Source: Daldinia sp. FL1419 (Eukaryota > Ascomycota > Sordariomycetes > Xylariales > Hypoxylaceae). From it: a stretch of 64,000 nt of DNA. A model generated the notes under the pieces. It saw only the letters and a list, made by a program, of their open reading frames with translations, was not told the DNA's origin and did no database searches. The stretch spans positions 62,001-126,000 of the forward strand of contig MU623379.1 of the NCBI GenBank assembly GCA_025201765.1. The letters run 5' to 3'. The translations under genes and the position numbers were made by a program. Shown piece by piece: positions 47,962 through 60,170 of the stretch. Positions within the stretch are counted from its first letter, which is position 1. Every line of letters begins with the position of its first letter.

Positions 47962-48885
47962 GCATTTCACTATTCTTCCTACTAGACGATAACGAGCGAC
48001 AACGAGCACTTATGAGCTTTGAGCAGTTACGCGACTTTACGTTACGATTTATGTGACGCTTCTCACAACTTGTCAGCGATGGCGCTCTTCGGGATATCTT
48101 CACGTAATATTGTTGATCACGTTTTGACATTGATTTTGATTTGCACAGCCCGGTTCTCGATTCTTCTTTTTTTTTTATTCCGCTTCTTGTACTTGCCTTT
48201 AATTGCATTATGATGTCGTTCGCCGCGAGGCCGCCTAGGTGGAAACCTTGGGAACTTGACAAACTTGACGTTCGTCAAAGCTGGTCTATAGCACAGGGGG
48301 CCCGTGCCTGGGCACCTATGATAGCTTTAAGTTGCCTGGAATTATATACTCTCTTATTGGAACATAATCGGAAGGGGGGGTTAAGGCGAAGAGGTCAGCA
48401 AGCAGCTGAAGGGGTGTGGGAATACTGGAACGGCGTCGGTTCGTAAGGCGTTCGAGGCGGATAGTGAATACCTAACCTTAGGCATGTCGAGATTCGTATT
48501 CCGGCTCCCATCGTTGTAGCTGAAATAAAGACTTGGCTTGAAGCCAGTATTTTTCCTTCAATAATTAATAGCCCTAGTGAATGTAGAGTTACCTAATATT
48601 TACAATTGCTAAACCTGAGCCTATTGGCGATATATTTGCTTGTGATATGATGGTATGCAGTGATATGTAGGTACCTACCTAAGGTTACCTAGGTAATGTA
48701 TCGATGCGTTGCCATATGGAAAAGCGCCCGTGTTTTGATTGATGTACATACGTACATACAATACAGCAAGGTTCATTAGATGCATGTACCCCTGACGCAA
48801 GACCCCATACATCGGAAATCGGGACTCTTTAGCGCGTTATTTTAGAACACGAAACCTTATATCAGATGGTCTTGTTTCAGACGTT

Positions 48886-48945
48886 AGGTTAGATACTTTA
48901 GATTAGGTACTTTAACTAGGTACTTTAGGTACTTTAGGTTCTTTA
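48886..48945 (+). repeat. Degenerate tandem AGGTACTTT repeat
   Basis: About five imperfect copies of a 9-10 bp unit (TAGATACTTT, TAGGTACTTT, TAGGTTCTTT). Confidence 0.7.
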
Positions 48946-49162
48946 GCTATCGACCATCAGCCTTCAGCCCTACTTTCCCAGCCTTCTTCCCTCGTAACTT
49001 AGGTAAGGTAGGTAGCATCTTCACTCTACCAGCCCCTGCTTTGAAACGGGCCAACTGCCTAATTTTTCCATTTTACAACTTCGTAAACCTACTTGGGGAG
49101 AATGTAGAAATTTCCATTGTCCTATCATCTTATGTTTTGCAACGATCTATCGCAGTAGCTTT

Positions 49163-49170
49163 TATATAAA
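49163..49170 (+). promoter_or_regulatory. TATA box of the IRS4-like gene
   Basis: TATATAAA about 75 bp before the start codon, followed by a T-rich stretch. This is the usual distance for a core promoter element with a short leader. Confidence 0.45.
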
Positions 49171-49240
49171 TCCCGCCTATAAATGAAACCCCTTTTATAG
49201 AACCTCCAAATTAGGCGGCTTTCTCCTATCAACGGGCCTC

Positions 49241-51286
49241 ATGAATGGATCAGGGACCCTTAATCGGAGCCAGTTGCCGCCGAACCCTCCCGGAAATCAC
49301 GATAATGCTTCCTACAACGCCGCCTTGAAAGGCGCCTCGCTTGCCTTTCAAAAGTCCACGCCGAAACAATTACCTACAAATACGAACCCTTCTCGAAATG
49401 CCGACAACGGGGCTCTTATCGCAGCCACTTCGGCTACCTCAACCTCACGAGACCATTCCCGAGCGGTGAGCCGACAAAACACTGGCAGTAAAAGCGTCCA
49501 CGGCGGAAGCAGTAATCCCGAAAATGAGCAACGCACAAAGAGCCATCCTGCAGAGCAGCACCTACAGCCACCCTTAAATCGTAGCCATGGCGCATCGTCT
49601 TCTCTGGGGGTTGCGAGCAAGCCAACCGTGCCAGATCCTCGTTCTCCGTCCTTTATAGCTGCAACCTTGGCTGCCAGCAGATCAGGCAGTCCTGTCCATC
49701 ACCAGGCAGCTCAATCACACCCGTACGCACAGCAGCCAGCTAGAAGACAGCCGAGACGTAGCCCCGATGTTAATAGCGCTACCAGCTCGGTGACAAGTCT
49801 CGACTTGGCAACAGATCTGACCTCAATCGCTTCCACTAACAGTCTCATATCAATGTTTGAAAAGAAGAGGGATGATACAGATCCTATTAAGAAAGATGCG
49901 GGGGTGCCAGAAAATTCAAACCCACTTGGAACGAAATCCGCGACTCGGCCGTTAACCCCCCCAAGGACTACGAGCTCTATCTCTAAAGACGATCTATCTC
50001 CATCGAGGCTAGCGAGCAATATAGCGTGGAAAAGAACACCATCTCCGTCCGTATTAACGACGAATGTGGCGCAAGAAGTGCAACCCCAGGCCCGAAGCGT
50101 AGCCTCCGAAGCAAAGGCACGCCCCCCTACTCCTCCGCCAGCGAGGACGAAGAGCAAATCCCACACACATCTGCAACCTAAGGCGCTGGAGTTAAGTGGT
50201 AAGCCACGCGCTTCCACACCACTAAAGTCTGTCGGACAAACAGACACGACCATTCTATCGCCTCGACCAACGCGGTCTGCGTCCCAGAAGATTCTATTGA
50301 ACGATATACAAGCACAAGACTCTGTGCGGCCAGGCCAAACGTCCAGGCCAGACCCACAATACCCAGGCCCCTCCGATGAAGGTGCGGTGCCATCCTTACA
50401 AGAAGACAATCTTCGCCGAAGTTCGACTTCGTCTGATGACACCTTTGTCTCTGCGTCGTCAGTTCCGACGCCCCACCCTGGTTCTCCAGATAGAAGCAGA
50501 TCTCGACCATCAACACCCGACACTCTACGGCCACAACGGCTCCCTTCAACACGGACCATATCTGCGGAGGCTACTCCTGCTAGTCGTCCGCCGGTTCCCC
50601 CTCGTCGACAACGGCACACCACCTCCCCTAATATACCCCTAGATTCCCTCGCCGACGCCATCGTAGCTGGATCTCTTGCATCATCGCGTATAACACCATC
50701 AAAAACCCCGCCACCAAAGCCGCCGTCCCGCAAGCAGACACCCCATATGCGCCAGACATTGCGGCATCCACCGAGCAAATCAGATGACGAAGAAGTGACT
50801 CGTTCGCGTCACCGCAAGCCCCTCGGGAAGCTGGGCGGTAATAAGCATATACATCATGAAGGCGAGCGCCGCCGCTGGCGCGAGGAAATCACGCCGCGCG
50901 AGCGTAAGCGCTACGAGGGTGTGTGGGCGAGTAATCGGGGCTTGTTGCTGATACCAACGAACCACAGTGATTCATCCCCTAGTCGTACCTCCAACCCTAA
51001 TGAGATAGATAAAGAAAAACAGATGGAGAGGGAATTAGAGCAAGCCGTGGCCAACGTGATAGTACGCGACATCTGGGCGCGCAGCCGACTACCGCCGGAC
51101 GAGCTGGCTGAAGTATGGGATCTAGTGGATAGACGTGGGCGTGGATATCTAGATCGGACAGAGTTTGTAGTTGGCATGTGGTTGATTGATCAGAGACTCC
51201 GCGGGCGTAAAATCCCACGGAAGGTCTCGGATAGTGTGTGGGGGAGCGCTAGAGGCGTGAGGGTTGCGGCGCCAAAGGGGAAGTAA
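49241..51286 (+). CDS. IRS4: EH-domain protein, IRS4/TAX4 type
   Basis: A single exon encodes 681 aa. Residues 1-545 are Ser/Pro/Thr/Gln-rich and disordered, with many SP and proline motifs. Residues about 550-665 form an EH domain: it starts PRERKRYEGVWASNRG, contains the helix VIVRDIWARSRLPPDELAEVW and a calcium-binding-like loop (DRRGRGYLDRTEF, residues 630-642), then FVVGMWLIDQRLRG. Residues expected of NPF-binding pockets are conserved (the Leu-Ala-x-Val-Trp-x-Leu helix). In yeast IRS4 and TAX4 activate the phosphoinositide phosphatase INP51, so this protein likely regulates PtdIns(4,5)P2 and cell-wall signalling. IRS4 proteins commonly have this layout of a long disordered N-terminus and one C-terminal EH domain. 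The gene is short of introns. The symbol is given by similarity. Confidence 0.88.
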   Translation: MNGSGTLNRSQLPPNPPGNHDNASYNAALKGASLAFQKSTPKQLPTNTNPSRNADNGALIAATSATSTSRDHSRAVSRQNTGSKSVHGGSSNPENEQRTKSHPAEQHLQPPLNRSHGASSSLGVASKPTVPDPRSPSFIAATLAASRSGSPVHHQAAQSHPYAQQPARRQPRRSPDVNSATSSVTSLDLATDLTSIASTNSLISMFEKKRDDTDPIKKDAGVPENSNPLGTKSATRPLTPPRTTSSISKDDLSPSRLASNIAWKRTPSPSVLTTNVAQEVQPQARSVASEAKARPPTPPPARTKSKSHTHLQPKALELSGKPRASTPLKSVGQTDTTILSPRPTRSASQKILLNDIQAQDSVRPGQTSRPDPQYPGPSDEGAVPSLQEDNLRRSSTSSDDTFVSASSVPTPHPGSPDRSRSRPSTPDTLRPQRLPSTRTISAEATPASRPPVPPRRQRHTTSPNIPLDSLADAIVAGSLASSRITPSKTPPPKPPSRKQTPHMRQTLRHPPSKSDDEEVTRSRHRKPLGKLGGNKHIHHEGERRRWREEITPRERKRYEGVWASNRGLLLIPTNHSDSSPSRTSNPNEIDKEKQMERELEQAVANVIVRDIWARSRLPPDELAEVWDLVDRRGRGYLDRTEFVVGMWLIDQRLRGRKIPRKVSDSVWGSARGVRVAAPKGK

Positions 51287-51945
51287 AGACTCGAAGTGAA
51301 GGCTCGCACATGGATGGGTAGACGTGGGCAAATTGGCTGGCTGTATATAGACTGGATAAGAGCATGGGATAAGACACAGGATTAACAGGATTGATACCCC
51401 CCGTACAGCTTCGCACAGCTTCAAGATAGAATCATTGGTGGTGCTGGTTGCCTACGATATTTACAATACCCCTTTATATTTCACTCTTGTTGCGATGCGT
51501 CTGGATATTTGAACATTTCTATAAGGCTTAAGTTGTATATGATATCTCCAATAGCTTCCAAAATTACATAGAATTATGTTAGGCGGGCTATGTCGCGCTA
51601 TACACTCAACGGCTAGTTGTTTATCTGACGCATTGGTGTTTTATAGGCTGAGATAACGAGGATAATAGGACAACGTTCATAGAGTAACTGTTAGACCAAT
51701 GCAACAAGTTTGAAGACGCTAACGGCAACCCAAGGGAGGAGGCGTTATTGAAATTAAAATCGTGACGTATAAATGACGGGGCGATTCCTACTTTAAGCTT
51801 TAAGGACTTGTTTAATGAGCCGCATTGGCTTCACCTTCGTGTTTCTAATAAGTCCAAGAACTTATTCCTTTTCTAACGAAATAAATAATGCAAAAATAAT
51901 AAGTTACGCGACAAAATCCGCATTCCTTCTATTAATAGTGAAAAG
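51287..51945. other. Short intergenic region
   Basis: AT-moderate sequence with no recognisable element. Confidence 0.5.
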
Positions 51946-52329
51946 ATGAAATCGATATCAATACTTCCTCGGTGGGATCTATATCGAACTAGTCGTCGAT
52001 CGACTTATCTCAGGGGAAGAATCATTCCTAAGCAAACTCCCTGCGCGCCGTTGACGACATGTCCTATACGCTTGACCGTAGTGGCAGACCAGACGAAGAA
52101 ATCAAACGATCCCGAAGAGGAGCAGAAGGAAGAACATCACGAACAAGCGACAAAGACGACGTCGGGAAAAGACCGCGACCATCCCGCCAAGCAGCCAGAT
52201 CCGCAACCAAGCCCTAGCAAGTCCACAGGTGTTAGATCCGAAGGGCCCGGCTCGAAATCTGGAGAAGGTCCAGACCCAGGGGTACATAAAGAGAAGGGAG
52301 CTGGAGCGGGACAGCACCAAGGATCATAG
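51946..52329 (+). CDS. Small hypothetical protein, possibly mitochondrial (127 aa)
   Basis: Starts at ATG after an A-rich leader. The first 35 residues have many Arg/Lys and Ser/Tyr and only one acidic residue (MKSISILPRWDLYRTSRRST), which fits a mitochondrial targeting signal. The rest is charged, with an acidic middle (EEEQKEEHHEQ) and a Pro/Gly/Lys-rich end with a STGVRSEGPGSKSGEG segment and PGVHKEKGAG. I believe similar small proteins occur in other filamentous ascomycetes but cannot name a family. No intron is needed. The coding claim rests on composition and on the length of the frame. Confidence 0.5.
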   Translation: MKSISILPRWDLYRTSRRSTYLRGRIIPKQTPCAPLTTCPIRLTVVADQTKKSNDPEEEQKEEHHEQATKTTSGKDRDHPAKQPDPQPSPSKSTGVRSEGPGSKSGEGPDPGVHKEKGAGAGQHQGS

Positions 52330-53678
52330 ACTATGTATTTACCAATATATGTAGTAGTATATTGTATATCATACACCCAATGGACACGTACGTTCTAGAA
52401 ATATTCGGGAGATACGAGCTGCTGACGGGGGTGAAAGAAGAAGTTGTCATGTATTAGGATCCACGTACGTAATGACGCATACGATAAATGCAGAATCGCA
52501 AACGATGATTGGATAATAAAGCCGCAGATATGATTACTAGCCTCGTCACGAGGATCCCATTTCAGTGGCTAGTCAGCCTATCTTAAGCTCTTAGCGTCCG
52601 GCAGTTCCTGAAACACCGTTACGTTTAAGGGGAGCTTAATTACAGGTGGACAATGTGGGCAAGAAGGTGCGTAGGGGTTTGTTTGTATGGGCTTGTACGG
52701 GTTCCAGAAAGGCGGCGCTTGCTTGTGCGACAATCTATGTAGGAAAAGGCTAATTATTTTATTATTAACTACAGGTATTAACTAGGTTAGGTACCTAGGG
52801 TAGGTACTTATTACACATTAGGTAACTACACCAAAACAAACTCCATGGGCTTCTTTTTTTTCTATTTTTACACAAATCAAAGGGTCCTCTTCGCAACTTT
52901 GACCCAACTAACTCACTTTATATTTCCCATAACCTTGACCTGCACCTGCACCTGCACCAATAACCCGAATTTCTTTTGTGGCGGCTATCTCTCTCTCTGT
53001 CTCTCTCTCGCTCGCGACTTTTACAACTTCAGCAACACTTTACACTCAAGCATATGAACGCCGATTTGCTAAATGTTTGACGATTATTACCTCAATTCAT
53101 TCCTGAGCAATTGCTTAAAAGTTAAATGCGTTAAACGATAGCCCTGAATCTTGCTGATTAGTTGAGGGGCATTCCGACGCCCTTTTTTGCGAACCTTATT
53201 GGTTATTAACTACGACCGATTCTTCTATCGATTCTTCTTTTACCAATCCATCTTCTTCTGATCTTCTTACACCCCTTCTCTCTTTTTTTCCCTTTTTTCT
53301 CATCCCGTCTTTACTTTCGGTCCAAGAGCATCAGTGCTTGACTTGATAACTTACTTGTCCTTTCCCATTGGTTCTATTGGTTCCTATTTTTAATTAACCT
53401 TTTCAACCATTCCCTTGGGTCACTTATTTTGGTAGTCGTCTGTCTTATGGTTGCTCGGCAATGAATCGCGTCGACTATCTCGAGCTACCCTGACTTTAAT
53501 CCACTTTACCTCGCTGGCATTACGATTCAGATACGACATTTTGGTGTCAACAACACCCTACTCTTTATTTGTAATTAGTCTAAGCTCGACTCAACTAATA
53601 TAATCCTTGGGAGACAACAACTCTGTTCATTCGAAGCTTAAGGTCGACCTGAATTCACGCGTTCCCAAATTGCTTACG
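52330..53678. other. Intergenic region, promoter of the tandem PH protein
   Basis: It has GGTACCTAGGG motifs near 52790, a CACCTG repeat at 52938-52957, a CT microsatellite at 52988-53010 and T-rich leader sequence. No gene was seen. Confidence 0.55.
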
Positions 53679-55026
53679 ATGGCCGAAACCGCGACCCAGT
53701 CCCCTATCGACATATCGACCAATATTCCAAATCGCGGTGCGACAATTAGTGTTCCCCCTTCTTCCGCGATGGCAGCGCCCGCAAATTCCCAAGTCAACCG
53801 TCTGCGAAACCAATTCACCGTACCAATGGCTAGCCCAGTCAACCAGAACGGAAGCTTCGAGTTCGACCGCGTGCTCAAGTCTGGCTACGTCCAAAAGCGA
53901 ACCCAAAAGACCAAGGTGAGTAGCCATACGAGGCCATCCTTTCGCCTCGAATATCGAAGCTGGCTGGTACGTTAAACTAACGTTTTGACAGACTTGGAAA
54001 TCTGTCTATCTGGTTCTCAGACCTAGCGCGCTCTCGATATATAAATCGGACAAGGAAAGCAAGCTTCGGCACAAGCTCTACACTTCGGAACTATCCGCCG
54101 TCACGCTCCTCAAGGACCCCAAGAATAAGCGTCATAACCTCTTCGGCTTATTCTCGCCAGCGAAGAACTACCATTTCGAGGCTTCGAGCGCGAAGGATGC
54201 GCAGGAATGGGTGGATTTAATCAAGAAAGATGCCAAGATCGAGGAGGAAGAAGAAGAGATGTTCCTTGCGAGCCCCATTATTCGCCGGCAGACGTTCGCT
54301 CCTGTTGGTATGTTGCAGAATGGGTCAGGAACGACGCGAATCTTAGCCCCAGATCACGAGCTGCCGATCTCCAGTTCACCCGAGCCTATCGATCCGAGAT
54401 CGTCACGATCTGCACCATCCACGAGAAGACTTTCCCACAACGATTATTCGGGGCTATCCGGAAACGAGCTGGCTTCGCACTCGGATATATCGGATAACGA
54501 AGGGCGAGTTCACGGCGCATCCATCGAAAGCCTTAGCGCTCGATCGCCGACTACTTCGGGGACGCAGATAGAAACCGGTTCTAATAACCGACCAATTTTA
54601 GGAGATAGGAATGCGAGCCAACTCAGCGGCCTTAATCTCGAGAACGACCCGGATCGCATCGTCTGGCAAGGATGGCTTTGGCTACTTAACAGCAAACGCG
54701 GCGTTAAGCAGTGGAAAAATCGCTGGGCAGTTCTCCGGCCCCGGAATCTGATTCTTTACAAGGATGAATCCGAGTACAAGGCATCCTTTATACTATCCCT
54801 GTCGGGGATAGTCAACGTCGTCGACATCAATCCGATCAGCAAGACGAAGTCGCACTGCTTTCAGGTCATCACGGACGAGAAGACGTACCGGTACTGTGCC
54901 CACGACGAGGAGACGCTAGTGCAATGTCTGGGTGCTTTCAAGAGTTTACTCTCCAAGCGGAGAGATTTGGAGGCTCGGGCGGCTGCCTCGGGGAACGTGG
55001 CGGTGGTACCGCCAACGCCAGCATGA
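53679..55026 (+). CDS. Tandem PH-domain protein, OPY1-like (423 aa)
   Basis: Exons are 53679-53915 and 53992-55026. The intron has GTGAGT and CAG ends and lies inside the first PH domain, and removing it joins QKRTQKTK to TWKSVYLVLRP. PH1 spans about residues 66-158 (SGYVQKR...WKSVYLVLR...AQEWVDLIKKD). PH2 spans about 304-402 (WQGWLWLLNSK, QWKNRWAVLRP, CLGAFKSLLSKR). Between them is a disordered Ser-rich linker of about 145 residues with an acidic run. Yeast OPY1 has two PH domains in this order and binds phosphoinositides at the membrane, competing with the PI4P 5-kinase. The identity is inference, as other fungal tandem PH proteins exist. Phosphoinositide binding is supported by the basic residues around PH2 (KRGVKQWKNR). 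Confidence 0.9.
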
Positions 55027-57996
55027 TATTTTGGACAAAAATATCGGGCAACTTGTTTTTCGTGATACCCCCTAGGAGCGAGCAACGTGGTGAGATTGCA
55101 TTTGGAACGTGGAATGGTCAAAGGTAGTCTGAGGTACACAGGCGAGGGGTGTGATACTGTCTCGGTGCTACGAGCCAAGAGCAAATCTGGCATTAGGAAG
55201 GGGAGAGGTGTTACCCTTTAACGAAGTGTTACGATACAGAAGCATTCAGGCGGTACGCATGCTCTGGGGCATGATAATGACAAAAGAGTTGTACAACTCA
55301 ATACTGCTACTACTGCTGCCCATCAGCTTTACAATGCGATAATACCGGTGTGCTACTATATTAGCTAATATAATATTAGACAGTTTTGTTCTTTTCAGTT
55401 GGGCTGGACTCGGTACATCGGCTTGCATTTTGCCTTGCGTTTTGCCTTGCGTTTTGCCTTGTGAGGTACCTCGTGAGGTAGTTGGCACTACCTATCGGGT
55501 GTGTTTTTCGTAGTACCTATGTAAGCCCGGGCAACGTTATAGCCGGACCGAGATCGTGTATGGAATAGCAGCAAACCAAGACCAAGACCAAGGATATAGC
55601 AGCGCGCATAGGGTTCGGTTTACGAGGGCTTGGTTAATAATCCTCCTAGTTATAGGAAATAAGTTGGGATTACTTGATTAAACAGGAATTGAGAAGTAAA
55701 CCCACAGCTATAATAAGTATAGTCGGCTCCCCACGTAGATAGGTAACGGACTTACCTAAAATAGCCTCTCAGATCCGAAGGGGCAAGCACGGAGTTGGAC
55801 CCGCGGCGTATGGAAGTTCCACACCGCAGACGCAGGCACGACGTGCGAAAATCGCCGCGGGCTAAGGATCGTCGAGAGATGCCTACTCAGGTAGGTAGTT
55901 GGTTAGTTGGCGGGTTAGCTAGGTAGTTTATTAGTGTTGGTTGTTAGTTGGGTCGTCATGAGATAAGGAAGGAATATTTAGGTAAATAAATATGGAAGAT
56001 GGGGATTTGCTAAATCTATACGGCCCTTTTTTTATGATAACTAGGTACCTAACTATTTTAAACCTAAGGTAGGTAGTACTGCAGTAACATGATTATTCAA
56101 GTAAGTAAATACAACAACTAGTTAAATTATGTAATTTCACATGGGAAAACGGGACCAAAAAAGAAAAAAAGAAAAAAAGAAAAAAAAGAAATAGAAAAGA
56201 GGGTTCGAATTGGGTCATCACCCGCCCAAGCTCGTCGAGGCAGGTCATCTGGCCTTGTCCTATCAACATGCGATTTTCAACGCAGGACTTCAAGGGACGG
56301 GGGCAGGTGATAGGTAGTGGATGAGTGACGAGCGAGGATCAAGGCACGACATAAGTAGGTAGGTAGTCGAATAAACGCTACGATGCAACCTGCCATCGAA
56401 CCGGAATTGTGTCGAGGCTGGTTTAACTAGCCTGTTAGTTATACGTAATTACTAATTATATAACTACATTGTATAGGATATAGTTACTGTTATTATATTA
56501 GTTACTATCAGTCAACGTCAACTAATTAATATTATAACTAACTATTACCTATACATACATATTCACCTACCTACCTTATTTATATAATATCATACCTGTG
56601 GCGCATCACCCCCCCCCTTTTTCCCTTCTCCTTGACCCCACGTAACGAACCGGCATCCACCCGGTCCATCAACCATTAAGCCATCTAGGTTAGGTATTGT
56701 TACCTGACACAGAGAAACCTACCTACCTACCTATCTCCTAATTATATCGTTAGCTTTTGGAGGGGAGGAGGAAACAACCACCATCATCTCCAACGACCAC
56801 CACCACATTCTACTACATACTTTGCCCGTCTTGACCCCCTCCCCTTCCCCCTTCTCCGAAATTCTCCACCCGCAACCCGCGATCCTAGCGTCGCCATTCG
56901 ACGGGCTGCCAAATAGTAAACCAACCAATCACCCCGCGCCGTCATGCGGCATGCGATATGACCCCCCTTGTCAGGGTCGTGACGGCGCAACCTTGGCCGT
57001 TGGAATTGCCGCTGGGTTGGATTCGCGTGCTTGGTTAGATCTTGTTTTTTTTTTTTTGTTTTCCCCTTGGTTCCCAGCTTTTTACCTATGTATAATTTAT
57101 TTATTTATTTCGTGTTATTTATTCATTCGATCCTTTTGGGAGGCTCCCTCAACCCGGTAGCTAGCTAGCGTAAACGTCTTGGAAATATTAGATCCCCCCC
57201 CTGGTTTGTTAGATGCACAGGTAAGAGAGAAGGAGAAATATGTAGACATGAGCACGGCATGGCTATATCCTAGGCAGGCCTCGGCAGATCCCCCTGGCCC
57301 CACCGCGTGCGTTGGGTATAGTAGAGTTAGTATGTGCAGCGGAAAATGGTAGGTATCGCCTGTGTCTCTGTCTCTGATGAGGAGGGGAGGGGGGCACCCC
57401 GTTCCTGATCTCCGTCGTGCGGTGCCCCATTGGGTCAGGCACGTTTTCTTCTTTTATTTCATTTCCTTGCGCTCTGGTGTGCGACCCCTAAACCGCGGTA
57501 GGTCTCGGCCTCGACCGATCTCGTGGCGACTTGTCCGTCCCTGGCTCGGGGGGTGCGTTGGTCATTACCTTGTTGGATCGGGAAGGTAGCTAGCTTTGCC
57601 AATGCATCCAGGGCAGGGTACGGTCAGGTAGCGATGCGGAGATCTGGCTGGCCGGTTGGATATTTCGGCTGGAGGGCGTGCGCGCGCCATCGTGGCCGTC
57701 GGTCTACCGTTTACGTGATACTGTCTTGGACCTGGGAGACCACGTTCCTCATCTTGCCCTCTTTCGGCCTGTCCCTCCTAGTCGTTATATACGGCGGTAG
57801 ATCCGCACATCGAGTTGTTTTTTTTCGTATGGTTTCTCATCGTAGCTAGCTGTGTGTCGCCAAACTCGTCCGCTTGAGAAACCGGCGTTGAGAAGCCTCC
57901 AACGCCTAATCACATAGGCAGTTTAGCCCGTACAGAGAGAATCCACACGTACGCTCCTGGTATTAGCATTAAACCCAAGCTGAGCACGCTGTTGAG
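55027..57996. other. Long intergenic region (3 kb), promoter of the GH5 gene
   Basis: A 12-bp tandem repeat at 55422-55461, a palindrome GAGGTACCTC at 55463-55472, GGTACC motifs near 56040 and A-rich repeats at 56156-56190. No gene was supported. Confidence 0.55.
55422..55461 (+). repeat. 12-bp tandem repeat CTTGCGTTTTGC, 3.3 copies
   Basis: The first copy has A instead of G at position 6; two copies are identical, and the fourth is partial. Confidence 0.85.
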
Positions 57997-59361
57997 ATGA
58001 AGTTGCTCTCGCTACTTACGGTCCTGGGGGCCACTGTGCTCCCGGCCGCCCTTACTTTTGCCCAGAAGCTGCCTCTGTCAACGTCGTCACGATGGATCCT
58101 AGACGCAGATGGCCAGCGCGTCAAGCTGCGCTGTGTTAATTGGGCAGGCCACCAAGAGGCCAACTTGCCCGAAGGTCTGAACAAGCAATCGATCGACTAC
58201 ATTGCCGACTTCATCAAACAACAGGGCTTCAACTGCGTGCGTCTGACGTACTCGATCGACCACGCCCTAAACCCAGACGTCCTCGTCTCGGACTCCTTCG
58301 TCAACGCCGCCAGCGCGGCAAACGTCAGCGCCACCGACATGAACGGCATATACTCCCAAGTCGCCGAGAAGAACCCCTTCGTGAGCGGCGCAACCACCCG
58401 TGCCGTCTTCGAGGCCGTCATCGCGGCGCTCTGGAAGAGGGGCGTCATGACCATCCTAGACAACCACGTCAGCAAGGCGAGTTGGTGCTGTAAGCTAACC
58501 CCTCTTTCTGCGTCGTTTTACTCGTTCCTTTTAGTATATGTAGAATAGGGGGGGAGGGTGAGAATGAAGGAAAAAAATAAAAAGCTAACAAACCCCCCAG
58601 GTAACATCGACGACGGCAACGGCTGGTGGGACGAAGGCTTCGGGTACAACGATATGAACAGCCGGTTCTTCAAGACGCAAGACTGGCTCAACGGACTTCA
58701 GGCCATCGCGACGTGGTCCGTCTCGCAGCCCGGGGTGATCGGGATGTCGCTGCGTAACGAAGTGCGCGAGTGGCTCCTCCAGGGGACCAACGGGCGCGAG
58801 GACTGGTACAACTACATGACGCAGGGCGCGGAGCGGGTCCACGGCGCCAACCCGGAGCTGCTGGTCATCATCGGGGGAACGCAGAGCGCGACGGACCTAA
58901 CGCATCTGCGTGTCAACAAGTCGCTTGACTTCAGCGGGTGGCAGGGGAAGCACGTGTGGGAGTGGCACGCGTACTCGTTCACGGTGACATTTGCGCTGGC
59001 AAAAGGGAACTGCGACCTGCTCAAAGAAACATACGGGCTATTCGACGGGTTCGTGCTCGTCCAGAACGAAGAGTACACAGCACCCCTGATCCTGTCCGAG
59101 TTCGGGTTCGGGATGACGGGCGGGCCGAACGACGGGCTGTCCGACGACGATAACAGCTACTTCCAGTGCCTGCGGGACTACGTCACCAGCAACGACGGCG
59201 AGTGGGCGCTGTGGGCGGTCCAGGGGTCGTATTACGTCCGGCAGGGGGCGGTGGGCGCGGAGGAGGGGTGGGGGCTGCTGGATAAGGATTGGAAGAACTT
59301 GAGGAATGACAAGGTGCCCGAGCTGTTGAAGCCCATGTTTGAGGTTACTCAGGGGCCGTGA
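57997..59361 (+). CDS. Secreted GH5 glycoside hydrolase (cellulase-type)
   Basis: Exons are 57997-58489 and 58601-59361, giving 417 aa. The intron is 111 nt (GTAAGC to CAG) and splits a Cys codon, giving KASWCCNIDDGNGWW. A signal peptide (KLLSLLTVLGATVLPAALTFA) is present, so the product is secreted. The GH5 motifs are visible: acid/base Glu218 in MSLRNEVREW, nucleophile Glu331 in PLILSEFGFG, and conserved Asn217, His and Trp in WEWHAYSF and WAVQGSYY. No separate carbohydrate-binding module is seen. The substrate is most likely a beta-1,4-glucan or related beta-glycan in plant cell walls. The subfamily cannot be settled by eye. Confidence 0.93.
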
Positions 59362-59494
59362 TGGGGTAGGTAGGTGTCTGGATAAGGAGGTTGGAAGGGG
59401 GAGGGGATCCGGGGATCCGGGGATTTCAGTTGTATATAATATATAGGAGATGGTATTTCCAGAAGTGAAGGCGAAGCGAAGGCGAAGAGGAGGA

Positions 59495-59538
59495 TGACGA
59501 TATGTCTGACGATATGTCTGACGATATGCCTGACGATA
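59495..59538 (+). repeat. 12-bp tandem repeat TGACGATATGTC, 3.7 copies
   Basis: Two exact copies, one with a single T-to-C change and a partial fourth. Confidence 0.9.
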
Positions 59539-60124
59539 CTTGATGGGTAGTCCGCTCGGGTTGGTGTGTGCTGGGCTTGGTTCTGATACCCCTTATTTAC
59601 CTACATCCCACAATAGAGCATCAGTTATTGCTTACTTGGAATCTTTCTCGCGACAGATCGTGAGTAGGGGCGGGGAGGAGGGCGGGGAGGGGAGGTTTTA
59701 TTAGGATCGAATACGCGTATAACACCGCATCCTTTTCTTATATAATAATCCATGTCCCCTCGATCTTTATTCTGCTGCCTGGAGGTCATATGATGCGGAC
59801 TGCATGCGAGTTGATCTCGGTACGGGATGTGCACGTCAACAGCAATGCAAAAAAGTGAATAGACACGGATAATATACAAAGTGACTTACTTCCATTAGTT
59901 AATGTTTGCTAGGTAGAAAACAAGTGACTTGTGTACGTACCCCTGGGAAATATCCGGGACCTTGTCGGCGCTACGTGGGTACCTAGGTACCTACCGAAGT
60001 ACAGCATATATAGATCAATTACAAACCAAACCAACAATTGGATCCGAAGCTGGGTAGTCGCTCTTGCCGGCGTGTGTGGATTTGATAGTATAAAACCACC
60101 GCAGGGTCGCGGTGGTCGCTCCCC

Positions 60125-60170
60125 GCTTCTCCGGAGGGTTTTTCGCGGTGCTGGGTTCGAGGCCCTCTCA
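60125..60170 (+). repeat. SINE-like segment copy A (tRNA-like variable and T arms)
   Basis: It contains CTCCGGAGGGTTTTTCG, a short spacer and GGGTTCGA, the B-box of a Pol III promoter. It is followed by a T-rich tail from 60180. The core matches copy B at 61084-61109. Confidence 0.45.

Larger units (their letters stand above)
47962..49240. other. Intergenic region, promoter of the IRS4-like gene
   Basis: It has GGTACC-rich repeats at 48667-48696 and AGGTACTTT-type direct repeats at 48886-48945. A TATA box (TATATAAA) lies at 49163-49170, about 75 nt upstream of the start codon at 49241. The open stretch at 48141-48446 is not a convincing gene. Confidence 0.55.

Noticed and set aside
48141..48446. 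101-codon open frame after ASE1
   Set aside because: Starts in a T-rich stretch, probably the ASE1 3' region; no family or splice support.
49711..50778. 355-codon minus-strand open frame inside the IRS4-like gene
   Set aside because: Shadow of the Ser/Pro-rich plus-strand coding sequence; begins in the wrong composition and has no family.
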